From assembly GCA_039545315.1 (NCBI GenBank), contig BCIM01000015.1, positions 196,522-260,521 on the forward strand: a DNA stretch of 64,000 bases, read 5' to 3'. Below the pieces are notes generated by a model that saw only the letters and a list, made by a program, of their open reading frames with translations, did no database searches and was not told the origin of the DNA. This DNA comes from Kondoa malvinella (lineage: Eukaryota; Basidiomycota; Agaricostilbomycetes; Agaricostilbales; Kondoaceae). Shown in pieces: positions 34,501 through 46,000 of this stretch. Both the position numbers and the translations under genes were made by a program. The stretch's first letter is position 1; each line of letters starts with the position of its first letter.

Positions 34501-34966
34501 CTCTGGCGGTGAAGTAGCTAGCACTTGAGGACGTTCTCGGAGGCATTACGGGCGGTGCGTGAGTCCTAGGTGAACGCCTAGGAGGTGAAGATGGATGTTG
34601 TTCTTGACGCTCTTTCGGAAGACCATACGGGGGATAATCAGAGTAGAGAGAGCTATCCAACGGGTCTATAGTATCAGGCAGGCCATCTTGTTCTCGATCA
34701 CTGTCTGTCGTTGAAATCCACGATGCTCGACTCCATTGCGTCTGCACAGTTTGCCTTGAGGTCCTCTTCTCGTTTGAATTGAGTCTTGCGCGAGGCGGGC
34801 TTCTGACTTTGGACATGCGTCTGAGGTTGGCATGGCCAGAATCGTTCGATAAAGTATTTGACGCTTGTCTTAGATGACCACGAGCCTCTTCGAGCGCATT
34901 TTCCTCCTCGTCATCATTCAGGGTATCATAAAATCGCAGGGTATCGTTGCCTTCATCGTCTGACAT
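31507..34966 (-). CDS. DH-BAR-SH3 Rho guanine nucleotide exchange factor
   Basis: Five exons (34966-33322, 33272-32593, 32540-32129, 32075-31507 after small introns) give about 1,101 residues. The first 300 are Ser/Arg/Pro-rich and probably disordered. A DH domain starts near RDRSIKELISTEWTYAQDLA and ends with LLIKPVQRCLKYPLLLESIL, its most conserved helix. A helical region follows with BAR-like features (KFSIDSS, QSATFAKLHKTFEQFQGN, SFADMLNSF). The last 65 residues look like an SH3 domain (LAVLFEDKDEEGEQWLLARV, NNVGFIRSASVV). Tuba-like fungal GEFs have this order; they activate Rho/Cdc42 GTPases at curved membranes, septa or endocytic sites. Confidence 0.86.
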
Positions 34967-35404
34967 GGCATTTGGTACCGCTGTCTACTGAAGAGAAGCG
35001 ATTGTGTCGGAGCGGCGCTAAAGTGTCTCCCCCGCGCTCGGTCCAAGTGTCTCTGCCAAATCCTTATATGGCCTGACTGCTATTCTGTCTCCCCGTATGC
35101 TCTCGTGCTTGCGTATGCGGGTATTCGCTTTACGCGATGGAACATCGCTTCGCCAAGCGAACGACATTATCCCTCAGCAATTGCCTATCCCTCGTACCAA
35201 TCACGCTTCTTGCGCGTACGGTACCAGACTCTTGCATCTTTTGCAAAGCGACGATCCATCTGAGGCTGAGGCTCGATGTTGGTAATCCCAGCATCGCTCT
35301 GCAGCAAAAAAATTCAGATCAGCGCCTTCCGGACTGGCAAGCGTACTCCCTACCATATCTCGTCTCTCCATTTTCTCCTACATTTCCCTCCCAGGCCATT
35401 CCGA
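34967..35404. other. Intergenic region
   Basis: No supported gene. It should carry the promoter of the RhoGEF gene on the minus strand. A CT-rich stretch lies around 35355-35400. Confidence 0.4.
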
Positions 35405-35983
35405 TCAATGATGCGCCGCTTCAACTTCTTGCCTGACCATCCAGGCCACATTCTCATACTGTCTCGCTGCCCTACCCAATACCGCCCTCAGATCGTCATC
35501 CGCTACTCCATCAAAGGGATTTGGCCTGCATTCTTCTACCCAAGTACTGATAATTGGATAAAAGCTGTAAGAAAGCAAGAGGATGTTTCGAACGGCTGTG
35601 ATATCCACCTCGATTCTGGCTGGACAGGAGCGTTTGGTTGTATGGCTTATGGTTGAATCTTCTCGCTGGCGTTTGACAGGCATGACTCAAGAGATGCAAA
35701 AGAAGGGACAAGGTCGAACACACGGCAGGCTAAGTAAGCTATGCAAGAGACTCCGCTGCTGCCCTGGTCCCTGGCCGCTCTTCATCGTGCCTATGGCAGC
35801 GGAGCAAGCGGTCGACTTCGTGCTGGACCTGTATGCAACTGTAAGCGCGAAAGTTTCGGTTCCTGGTTGCGCGATGCGACAGAGAACTTGTACGAGATCA
35901 GGGTGAATGTAGAGCACTGCTAGGCCACTGTCACCGAGACAGACATCCAGTTGCATCATTTGCATTCGGCTCTGCTTAACCAC
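35405..35983 (-). CDS. Doubtful small two-exon gene
   Basis: The frame 35683-35405 is open and coding-like at its end (WVEECRPNPFDGVADDDL, RAVLGRAARQYENVAWMVR). It can be joined to an upstream frame starting at 35983 by an intron of about 54 bases with GTTCGA..CCAG, or start by itself at 35683. No family is recognised. If the longer model is right, its ATG lies only 32 bases from the MRS2 ATG on the other strand, which is unusually close. Treat as tentative. Confidence 0.35.
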
Positions 35984-36015
35984 ATACGACCGAAATTCTC
36001 ACGTTGGCCCAGTGA

Positions 36016-37856
36016 ATGCAGTATGCAGCAGCTAGAAGAGCAGCATGCTTCAAATCCCCAGCAACGGCCCCCTTAGCGCCTTTGCGTTGCGTTCGACTTT
36101 ACGCCTCTATCGCTTCTGACCAAACTTGGCTCAAACGAGTCCTTCCTACTGCTCAGCCTAAAAAAGTCTTTGATGCTCGAAACAACCAAGCTCTAGCCGC
36201 CGTCGTACCTTCTGTAAAGGAAACGATCTCCTTGCAAAATTTGCGCCTCGATGGTATGCTCATGAAATGTACCGTCTTTGACGAGTCCGGCAACGTTCGC
36301 TCTATCAGTGGTGTGTTCAAGAAGAGCGAATTGTGTGCCAAACATGGTCTGCAGGTAAGCCTTTCTTTTACGTATGCATCAAGATCATTCTGATGCGCGG
36401 GCTGAAAGGCTCGAGATCTACGTAAAATAGACTCTGCTATTCCAAATGCCGTACCAACCATTCTTGTACGGAAACAATGTATACTTGTTAGTGTTCGCAA
36501 CGTCTGCTTTGTTCATGTATTGATACATAGCGATTCGGGTCAACAGGTCAATATGCTACACATGCGCGCCTTAATCAAGTCGAAAGAAATCTGGCTCTTT
36601 CACACCTTGGGCGCCGATTCGTCTTTGCATTCTTCGTTCGTGTATAATCTGCAGGTGCGAATGTCTTGCTTTCTCAAGTTTCGCTATTTGACTTGGTGTT
36701 ACAGCATAATTTACGCCCCAGTTCTTGTAATACTACTCCTTATGAACATAGGTGCGCCTCGATCGGTGACCTCGTCGGCATCAGGCTGATAAGTTGCTGT
36801 GGGTTCACAGAGCATTAGAAACAGTCTTTGCATCAGCCACGAAAGCACTAGAAGAAGATCTGGTCAATGTCAGAAGTCTTGTTCTTGATCTCCTGGAAGA
36901 TTTAGAATCCAACATAGGTGCGTCAATATCCCTTGATGCTATGTCTGACCTGAAAGTTTTTCGTGCTGGCTACAGTTCCTTCCAAATTACGATCACTGCT
37001 TCAATATACCCGCAAACTGAACGTGTTCCAAAAGTCAGCTCACGTCCGTTGCAAACGAATGACTAAGCTGATATTCAGTCAGACGCGCTCGCCTAGTACA
37101 AGAAGCGATGGACGAACTTTTACAACAAGGTGCAGTCCGACCATCCAATTCTACTTAAGTGAAAACTAAGTACGATTGGGCGGGCTCTGCACAGATGACG
37201 ATCTCGACGGACTATACCTCACTACACCGCGTTCCATGGACCTAGGGACGGATCATGCGGAAGTGGAAATGTTGCTAGAGAGTTACAGCAAGCAGGTTGA
37301 GGAGATTGTCAATGAGGTCGATTCGCTCGCTGTGCGTTCTGATCTTTCGCTTTTGGGCAAGACCTGATGTGGGAGAGGTCTCCGCACAGTCGAATGTAGC
37401 CCAGACGAAAGAGGTCATTGAGCTCATTCTAGACTCTTCGAGAAACGCTTTGCTTGTGTTGGATCTCAAAGTGTCTATCGTGCGTCCTCTTGTATTGTTT
37501 GTACTGCGTTTGCTGACCTCGATGTATAGGGCACCATGGGTCTAGCTTCAGGTGCACTCGTAGCCGGTCTCTTCGGAATGAATGTATGTTCATGTCCTTC
37601 TTTTGATTGTTCGCTCATCGGAAGGTATACGAATGTACAGCTCGCAAGTCAGATAGAAACGCACGATTCTGCTTTCTACCTCATCACAGGCGGAGCAGTC
37701 ATGTTCTCAGCTTTGGTTGCAGTGTTTGGCCTACGACGGCTAGCGAGGTTAAGGAACGTCGGACTGGGATCTTCTAGTATGGTCGATAGGCATCGGGCTT
37801 GGAGTCAGCGAAGGTTATTGAAGGAATTGCCTGAAGAGGTGAACATGCGGGTGTGA
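36016..37856 (+). CDS. MRS2: Mitochondrial magnesium channel MRS2 (CorA family)
   Basis: Eleven exons (first 36016-36354, last 37641-37856) give 426 residues. The N-terminus is basic and rich in Ala/Arg (MQYAAARRAACFKSP), as expected for mitochondrial import. Family blocks follow in order: ARDLRKID, TILVRKQCILVNMLHMRALI, the SSFVYNLQ helix, EHRALETVF and DDDLDGLYLT. The first inner-membrane helix ends in the signature GMN (LVAGLFGMN), and a second hydrophobic helix (FYLITGGAVMFSALVAVFGL) follows. MRS2 forms a pentameric Mg2+ channel in the inner mitochondrial membrane. The intron after GMN is a multiple of three and could be retained without a stop; splicing gives the usual short loop. Confidence 0.92.
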
Positions 37857-38190
37857 GACCACAATAGGCAAAAGTCGTGACATGGGTGATCGCTTCACGC
37901 GAGAGGCAGATGCCGCTGTCTGCCCTGCCTGATGGAAACCGCGCTTCGTGGAACCTCCTGCAAGGTGAGCTCAGTGTAATCTGGTGGTCCGAACGAAAGC
38001 TGATCGTGTGTGCAGAGTCGGATGTTCTCAAGCGCTGTTGAAGTATATCAGCAAGGTGCTCAGACCCTTGTACCATATTGCTCGCGTTGCTTTCGGTATA
38101 ATCCAGTACAATCCACTGCTCCAACACGTTTTGCGCGAAGACCGTATAGACATGTCATTTCCAAGTAGCTGATACAATCCACGTCTGCTC
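37857..38190. other. Convergent 3' region
   Basis: No gene is seen between the converging MRS2 and MGR2 genes. Confidence 0.4.
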
Positions 38191-38936
38191 TTACTTCCAA
38201 ACCCGCTGTTCCCGCACGCCTTGAGGTTGGAAGCGCGCTCTCATCATTGCTGTACTTGGCAGACCATACTTTTCTCTTAGCCGTTGAGCATCCTCTAGTG
38301 AATTGAGGTTCTCTGTCCGGATCACGGTACCTGAACGCAGATTAGCTAGCTTTGAGCATTAGCGCAGTAGGCTTACCAATGGACATGAAGACTTGGCGGG
38401 TAACATATTCAGCTTAAGAGCAGGAAAGAATGATGAGATGAGGCTTACAGGCAAAAGTAGCTCCAGAACCGCTGCTGAACACATCAGTCCATAGTTCAGC
38501 TAAGTAATCAAACAGATACATACAGCATATACTGCGACAAAGAGCCAAAGAAACCTTTCGGTCCAGCACCATTCCTAAGAATCGCGAAAGTGCCAAAGAT
38601 GAAGCCCTGTTCAAAGTCAGACGGAACTTTCGGGGGGAGGTGATGGAGGGACATACGATCGTCAGGCCGACCTAGTTTGTTGTAGCTCAGCTTGCGCTCC
38701 TGCATGATCAGAATTCAAGCCCCTACCATTCCACCTGTTGCACAGCTCAGATCAGCCTACGTAGATCCACAGAGCAATGGAACTGACCCATAGTAGCTCC
38801 TGCAATCATTTCAAAGCCTCAGGTCCTGTACATTGGCTGCTTTATGCACTTGCGCTCACTCACCCATTTTCAATTTTGAGAGGATTGAAGGCTCTTGTGC
38901 TTGGCCTGCAATAGGCGCTCGCTGTGCCATTGCCAT
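38191..38936 (-). CDS. MGR2: TIM23-associated protein MGR2 (ROMO1 family)
   Basis: Eight small exons splice to 124 residues. Features are LSKLKMGATMGGMVGLTIGF, IFGTFAILRNGAGPKGFFG, LSQYMLSSGSGATFAFFMSI and GTVIR: the two glycine-rich helices of the ROMO1/Mgr2 family. Mgr2 gates lateral release of preproteins in the TIM23 complex of the inner mitochondrial membrane. A hydrophilic C-terminal tail (from NLNSLEDAQRL on) extends about 40 residues beyond the usual end. Exons are as short as 12-15 bases, so gene finders may miss it. Confidence 0.88.
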
Positions 38937-39094
38937 TGTTGAAGCGTGCTGTCAGGGTATGTATCTAGTCAAAGATATATGCCGAAGCGCTGATGACGGT
39001 TCGTAACAAGCTCAGGCAAGCCGAGGCTCCGCAAGACAATCTGTCAAACTCAACGCGATTGGACAGTATGTAGATTAGATACATTTAACAACGT

Positions 39095-40508
39095 TTATGC
39101 ATTCAAAGGGGAAACCTTGTCTGCTCGATCAACAGCTTCAAAGAAGATCTGCCATAGCTTGTCAATCTTGCAACCTTATCAGCATGGCTTTGAATTGGAT
39201 CAACGAACTCACATCCACTTCCTGCGCCATCCACACATTCGCATTCTCCTTCTTGGGCTTTTCAGCTCGGACAGTCCGCCCGCGATGTTGCTCATCCGCT
39301 AGTTCGACATCGATGTGACATGCTATGCCTTTGAAAATCTCTGGAGCGATCGCATAGACTACGCATAGTAGATCATGCTGTTTCGTTTGTTCAGTAAAGC
39401 CAAAAGATTGCACAGGGAGACGAACAACAGGTGGACCAGCCGAGAATTGGAAATGGCTCGAATAGGTAGACGCAAAGAAAGCAACGATGGATTGGATCAT
39501 TGATCGTAGAGGAGTAGACGTCTTTAGGGTGAGCACCTCGGTTGAGTGACGGAAAATTGCCGTATGCGTAATGTCTATTCCATTCAGCGATCTTCGAGAC
39601 AGAGATGGACAAGGCATACCTAGTGGGAAGAACTTGACTGGTAAGGACGAAGCAAAGACTTGGTGAGCAGCTTCTGGGTCACTAAGGCAGAATCTATCAG
39701 CATGAAAGCAGTATCATCCCATCGGACTCACGCATAGACATTCCTGTAATGGCAAAGAATCAGTCTTGGTATTAGACTGATGTAATTTCAACTCACCATT
39801 CGGCTGTCCTGGAATCGTTGCTGTTGCCCATCTCATCAACCGAACCACCCATCAACACAATCTCATCAATCGTGCTCTCCGCAAGTTCCGGGAAAGCCAT
39901 CAAGAATAGCGCAACGTTCGTCCATGGTCCAGTAGCGATCAAAGTAAACTTCTGACCTTTCGCCAGCAAGTCCTCAGCTGTCCTCTCCAGAGCTTTAAGC
40001 GCCGTGTTCTGGCGACCGGTTTGTATCAAGGTTTGTACTTCGGGCGCTGATGGTGATGGCAGATCAGAAACACCATCTAGTCCCGATACACCATGAATAT
40101 TGCTCGCTGCCGAGCTAGAGAAGCATGAGCGGAATTGTCGGGCCTGCCAAGGTAATCACTTACATCTCAGGCGGAGGTTCTCGCACTAGAGCTCGAAGTG
40201 CTCCAGGAAAGACTGGACAGGTAGAAGCATAACTGCGCAATAGCCGAGCAGCGTTGATTGTCGTGTTAGCCAGACTCGAATTGCCATGGACCTTCGGCTC
40301 GGTCAGTACAGACAGGCAATGGGTACACGGACTCACAGACGATACTCCTAGCAGCTCTACTGAGGGATTATGTACAGCAAGCAGCAAAGCAAGCGCGTCA
40401 TCGTGTCCTCTGCAACGGTTTCAGTCTACGCATACGATGGTTAAGGTAGAGAACTTACGGGTCACAATCCAGCCAGATACGCTTCGACTGCTTCTGTGCT
40501 ATGTCCAT
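39095..40508 (-). CDS. Inosine-uridine preferring nucleoside hydrolase
   Basis: Spliced from 40508 down through about nine exons. The N-terminus has the metal-binding signature IWLDCDPGHDDALALLLA, then ELLGVSSVHGNSSLANTT. TLIATGPWTNVALFL and EIVLMGGSV form the core of the family, WNVYADPEAAHQVF carries another calcium-site residue, and AGPPVHDLLCVVYAIAPE includes the active-site His-Asp. It hydrolyses the N-glycosidic bond of ribonucleosides for salvage. The end is ADKVSPLNA-stop. All junctions are GT..AG. Confidence 0.9.
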
Positions 40509-41279
40509 TCCTTTGGTAGACTTCGCTGCTTGTCGGCAATAACTTGAACACGAGCAACCATTCGAGCAGCTGTCTCGAGATATCCGAGAGCAGAGATGCC
40601 AGTGCAAGCTACTACCGTGCCTAAATGATTGGACGTATACCCTGTGCAAACAAGCCGCCTGCCAGACTGACTGGGATTGAGAGCTACTCACTTCGGAGAA
40701 GCTTGTCTATCTCGCAAATTCAAACACTGTCGTCGCTAGTTCTTTCCCTGGCCGCTCTCGTCATATATCTATTTGATCCTCAAGGCTTCATCCTTGACGC
40801 AAGACATCTTGTAATCTTCTATTCTGGCGTTGGTCTAGACAACAGGCCTATCCTGCCCTCCCCTCGTATGACATGGCCGTCGCTATTACTACTACCTAGA
40901 TCAAGACGCTATCTTCTCAGAAGTCGTGTCACGATTCCAACTTCTGAGAAGCCGGCTCGTGACTATACGTTTGAAGATGACCTTTCCTCAGAAAGTACCT
41001 TCTCAATGCTATCGCGCGACGAAATATTCTAGAGCCCAAAGCTTTAATATCGGATCGATCGGTCGTGCTCTGATGCGTAACCTGGTCCCCTGTTTCGAAC
41101 AGTGTTGGCCTTAACACAGCGATTCGTCTGCCAAGTTGGAATCATTCTTCTAGAGCTGATTGCTGTCCTCCTTTGTCCTGAACCGCTCAAAAAGCCATTC
41201 AGCCCTTTTGCTTCTTCTCTTCCTAAACCAATCTCGAATCTTACTTTAAACCATTTTCCTTCACAAATCATCTACTAGC
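40509..41279. promoter_or_regulatory. Divergent intergenic region
   Basis: This region separates the nucleoside hydrolase and the large orphan gene. A plus-strand frame at 40625-41032 is open for 135 codons, but it has no domain, and a minus frame overlaps it. No gene is called. Confidence 0.4.
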
Positions 41280-44200
41280 ATGTCCAACTCTGCATCTCGC
41301 GGACCCAGTCAGCCTATCACCCCAGGTCTGTCGGGTCGCGAAACTCCGCACTACTTGAGAAGCGGTCGCCAAACCCCGAAATATCTGAGGAGTCTACCGG
41401 GAACACCTGACGTTGGCAGACAATCGCGTAAGTCACACTCCCGAGGTCTGTCCCCCTTCATGACTGTTTGTTAGCTGTAAACTTCGGCGAACTCGATCAT
41501 CGCTTGAGACAGGTGGCAACAGCTTCAGCTGGCATGTTTTCCCCTTGTCCGACAACGTTTCTTTTGCTGATGGTCTCTGTCCTCTCGTCTCAGCTGGTCA
41601 TGCTAGCCAAACACCTCTACATACTGGTGCAGTCGGCAAAGGTAGTCAAGGTAAGCTCCATTCTTGTCTTTCTGCTTTGTTCTTCAGCTCACGATCGTCA
41701 ATAGTCACGGGACCCAGTGCCGAAGCCCGACCTATCATGCCATCTCCACCTGTCGGTAGAATTACACCCGCACACTCTGCCGCAGCAGGTACGCTCCCAA
41801 CGAAATCCTCGCACGCATGCTAATCGACACTTGCTAGTGCCTGTCAGACCGGTATGTCCACTTTACCTTTGCTAGAAAAGAAGTATGATCAGACTACCCC
41901 AAAGTCTCCTGTCCTCAAGGCATCTTTGTTCCCTTCGGTCGGTCATCTCAAAGTCGCCCCGGCGCCACATCAGCGTGGCAAGGTCGCGGAAGATACGGGA
42001 TCAGATCAGACCAGACTCGGTCACATCACATCGTCGCCAGTAACTCACGCTGTGCCTGTCGAAAGCAAGGAAACGCTAGATGGTCATTTCAAGGTTCATT
42101 GGAAGGAACACGAAGACAAATTCTGGGAATGGGCCAAGTATTATTGGGTGATGCGTGAAAAGTGCGTTGTCCTGGGGGCTCCCGGCTTGAAGTTGCTTAA
42201 ACAAAATATCACAGGGACGACGGCAAACAAGGCGCCTATTCAAGCTCTCTCAAACATGAATACCAGAGCCCTGAGGTCCATAAAAAGATCAATGCTAGTT
42301 CTGCAATGGTACTGGAGGTATTGCCTGTGAGCGTTTAAGTCAATACCTAAAGATGCGTAGCTGATAATGTGTTCGGCAGGAATACCACGGGTATAGGAAG
42401 ATCAAAGAGGTGCATGAACGCGCGGCTTTGAAGACTGCCTTTGCCGGATACTTTGACCCGTTATTGCGGTCCAAAGTCATGGCCTTCATCGAAGGAAATA
42501 GTGCACCAGTTCGTACTACCCCATCTTTGCTATGGTCCCCACTTGAAGGTAATCCGATGACAGTCATCGGCTCCCGACTTGCCCAAGCTGCAAAAGCTTC
42601 AGCACTCACTTAACACCGATATAGTTCAGCATGCGTCTCTTTCGATAGAAGCTGAGTATCGCAAGTCCTGGGAATCGGTACGAATATGCTCGAGGCAATG
42701 GGCACAGTGGGTCGCTGCTAGAAGACTGGTACCACCGGAATTGCTATCACGGCCTGAATATGTACAATGGAAGGCTGCTTGGTCGCTGGCCTTGATCAAG
42801 TCAGTCGGGCCTTCCGTCGGCACTGGTGAGCACTCATATCTTTCGTTACTGCCTCTTGTTTGATGCAGGCTTTGACAGTATCTGCGCAAGACCAAGTTGC
42901 GGGATGGACGCGAGATCAAAAGCTCTGTCAAGATTGGATTGCCAGTTTTGAGCATGCGGTAAAGTACTGCGGACGCCGCATGCAGAAGATGATTCTCGAT
43001 GAAATGACACCGCTATATCGCAGCGCCATTCAGAACCGGGGCGCTGTATCAGAGGCTGAAGCACAGCAGCGCGAAGAATTGGAAGCGATCGCTGCCTTGA
43101 AACTTCCACACTCTGGTCAGACTTTCGCTTGGTGGCATTCAATGCAGCTGGTGTGCCAGCGGTCGCTGGCATCTTTGAAACACGCGCTGGGGCATCTCAC
43201 ATCCTTGCTAGATCACCATGGACAGCAGTCTTTGCAAAAAGTCGAGCAAGAAGTCCATCATTGGAAGGCTTTACTCGATCATGAACAACGGCAGGCTGCT
43301 TCTTCTGCACATTGGCTGACGATCGACGACGCGAGAACCCGCTTTGCCAACGAGCTGAAGACTTTGTCCAATCTGCAAAAGTCTGATCCACCTACCTCTG
43401 CTAGACAAGCGCAGCTCGAGACCAATTTAAGTAAATGCTTAGATGTGCTCGACAAAATTGATCTGGCCACACCGTTTTTGACAACACTTGAGCGGTTGAA
43501 AACCGCTCACTCTACGGTGCAGAAGTCAACGAACATTTTCATTCCGTCGCATCCCAGTCTACTGCATCTATACTACCGTAATCATGCGCTCCAAGCTGTC
43601 TGCAGTGTGATGCAGCAAGGACAAAAAGGTAAGGCCGTCGTTTCCACCCATTTGCTGGTGCATTAAAATGGCTCGTTAGACATCCATTGGGACAGCCTGG
43701 CAAGGGCGACAATATACTCTAATGCTGCTGATCGTCTGGTCAAACTGACTACCATCACCTTTCCTACCAATTCGGGAATGCCACTCGAATCTAAAGAAAA
43801 GATGGCGGAGGCAAAAGTGCATTTTGAAGGGCAACAAGTATCACGGTTGTTCAAGCTCGACGCAGACCATGCTGCAATTTCGTATATCGTAGCGACGGGC
43901 GCGGTGGATGTGTGGCATCCAGACTGCAAAGTCAACCTGTATATCGGTAGGCTCAAACACAGCCTTATACCCATTCTAAACGATTCCTCACAGTCATTTG
44001 GGGCTCCAACGAGGCATTCAGCCACAACCGGCATTCATATTCATCACACTCGTATTATGGTGGTCCGTCCGTCGAGTTGGTGCACACGCCAGCCAGCGGG
44101 CCAGCCTCCCAGACAATTCAATATCCTCAAATGTCCTTCATCGAAGCCAACTACCAAGGCCTACCAGGCACGCCTGAAGAGCAGGCTTGGACCATGAATA

Positions 44201-44861
44201 ATCTGCTGAAGACGTACTCCAAACACGTTGCAATAGCAAAGCAGCAATATTCGAAAGATCGGATCGCCCTCAATGCGTTTCTACAGGCAAAGCGAACCGA
44301 CTACTCTTCCGATCTAGCCGAGATCAGTGAGAAACGGATTGTAGAGAAGGTTGAATACCAGCAAAGTCAAGCCTTTATCGCACATCATTTTGCTCAGGAA
44401 CGACTTCTTGTCCAGGACACTGCAGCAGACGCGGAAGAGAAACAAGAAGGCGAAGCAGCTACCCCTGTCGAGCCAGCATCCCAGAAAGGTCCTACGCCGA
44501 TTGAGTATTCAGCAGAGCCGAAGGTAAGCCCGGAAGATCAGAAGATAATGGATGCTCAGAATGACAAATACAACTTGCTCCTCAAGTATCAAAATCTCTT
44601 CGCGGTGAAGCAAGGCTGGACAAATCACCTAGGAGGAAAGGAAAAGTTCAAGTTAGGAATTCAAGTTGACAGAGGACTCGCTGATAAGGAGAGGAAGCGG
44701 ATCGAAGAACTAAAGTAAGCACACATTCAAATGCAATCCAGCGAAACATATACTGACGACTATTGGACAGGGAGGCACACGGAGCAAATATGAGGAAACT
44801 GAAAGTCGCTTGTGATCGTCTGGCAAAGTCGGCAACGCAATCCAGCACGGGCCATGCGTGA
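41280..44861 (+). CDS. Large orphan helical/coiled-coil protein
   Basis: About twelve exons; the first is 41280-41427 and the last ends at 44861. The N-terminus carries two near-copies of a ten-residue motif, GRETPHYLRS and GRQTPKYLRS, in a Ser/Pro-rich tail. The rest is long, helical and rich in Gln, Lys, Glu and Trp (FKVHWKEHEDKFWEWAKYYW, HHWKALLDHEQRQAASSAHW). No enzyme motif is seen. The 87-base intron at 41789-41875 is set by frame. The junction before ALTVSAQDQVAGW (acceptor 42868) is uncertain, because the best donor there (GTGAGC) is out of phase. The length is about 900 residues. A structural or cytoskeletal role is only a guess. Confidence 0.65.
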
Positions 44862-45387
44862 TGTGCTTGCATTCTCGGACACTGTTCTTCTTGTACTGTA
44901 TAGCATGCCTCGTCTCAATATCATGTTCTGTTCTCAATGCAATAGAGTTATCCAAAACTTTAGTCCCATTATCTGGAGAGCACCATCGCATTTGACGATA
45001 ACTGCAGGTTCTTTAGCACATTGTTCCCGAGACAAAGCAAGAAACTTTTATCTGATCGATAGAGCATAATGGTCAGCATAACACTGTCATGCGATTGAAG
45101 GTGAGATGAGTTGAAGCGAGCCTTGCGCGCTGTCGTGACAATCTGGCCGATACGATCATTTGTATGCAAGACGTTCTAAGAGGGTCTGACGAGCGCTCTC
45201 TGCAGCCCAGGATATTGAAAGAGAGTTTCCGCATAGCCAAAAGTGCTCTTGCGAGCAAGACAACTAAACAATCTCAGAGGGAGTTTGAGCAGCCAAAGAC
45301 GGAGTGAACAAAGGCATAGGTGTTGTAAAGAGTAAGAACAGCGGTAACAGACAAACAGACAACCGATTCCATCTCATTGTGCAGAGA
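44862..45387. other. Convergent 3' region
   Basis: No gene is seen between the large orphan gene and SmE. Confidence 0.4.
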
Positions 45388-45846
45388 CTAGTACACTGGC
45401 GGCGCGATAGCCGTCACGTTCTCGCCCTTTAACAACAGCCGCCCTGTTATAGTACATGAGCGGCGCCAACAACAACCAGCATAAGCAAAAGGAGAGCTCA
45501 CCTAGAGGTTTCTTTGTCAATTCTGTCGCAGGCTTCTTTTCCGTCGCTTTCCTCGCTAGCCAAACCTCTTCTGCCTCATCCAATGTAATGTTCATGAATT
45601 CATCAAAGCCCTAACAGCGCGTGTGAGCACAGACTGGGGATCTATGAAGGAGTGGCAGGGCATACGATGATTTTGCCTTCGAGACGGAATTCGAGGTTAT
45701 CGTATAGCCAGATGCTGACTCTTTGACCTGACTGCAGGAATTTGAAGATGACGTTCTGCACAAGTGACTGTCAGTCCCCTGTGCGCGCGACCATGCTGTT
45801 GACGAACAATCGGTTGGACCATAGCCCTGCGTTGATTTCCGCTCAT
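45388..45846 (-). CDS. SME1: Small nuclear ribonucleoprotein SmE
   Basis: Four exons give 97 residues. The Sm1 motif reads VSIWLYDNLEFRLEGKIIGF then DEFMNITLDEAEEVW, and Sm2 reads LGRLLLKGENVTAI. SmE is one of the seven Sm proteins that ring the U-rich site of U1, U2, U4 and U5 snRNAs. The length equals the usual size. The first intron has a GTTCGT donor after QPI and joins directly to NVIFKFLQ. Confidence 0.95.
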
Positions 45847-46000
45847 TTTGCCTGAATGCCCTTTGCCCTTCTATTCCAATTGTGGGTATAAGCTCGTACT
45901 GCTAGTGGCCGTGTGTAGGATAGCGAGCTGATATATAATTAACAGCTGCCTTGGTGGTGTTTCGACAAAAAACACACATCTCTTTTGGACAAAGTGAGCC

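Noticed and set aside
40625..41032. Plus-strand 135-codon frame upstream of the large orphan gene
   Set aside because: No domain, no splice support, and overlapped by frames on the other strand; coding possible but not supported.
41532..41593. A further GC..AG intron (donor GCATGT) in the large orphan gene
   Set aside because: A GT donor at 41547 gives a 47-base intron in the right phase and keeps a sensible sequence (SAGMFSPSGHAS), so no GC donor is needed.
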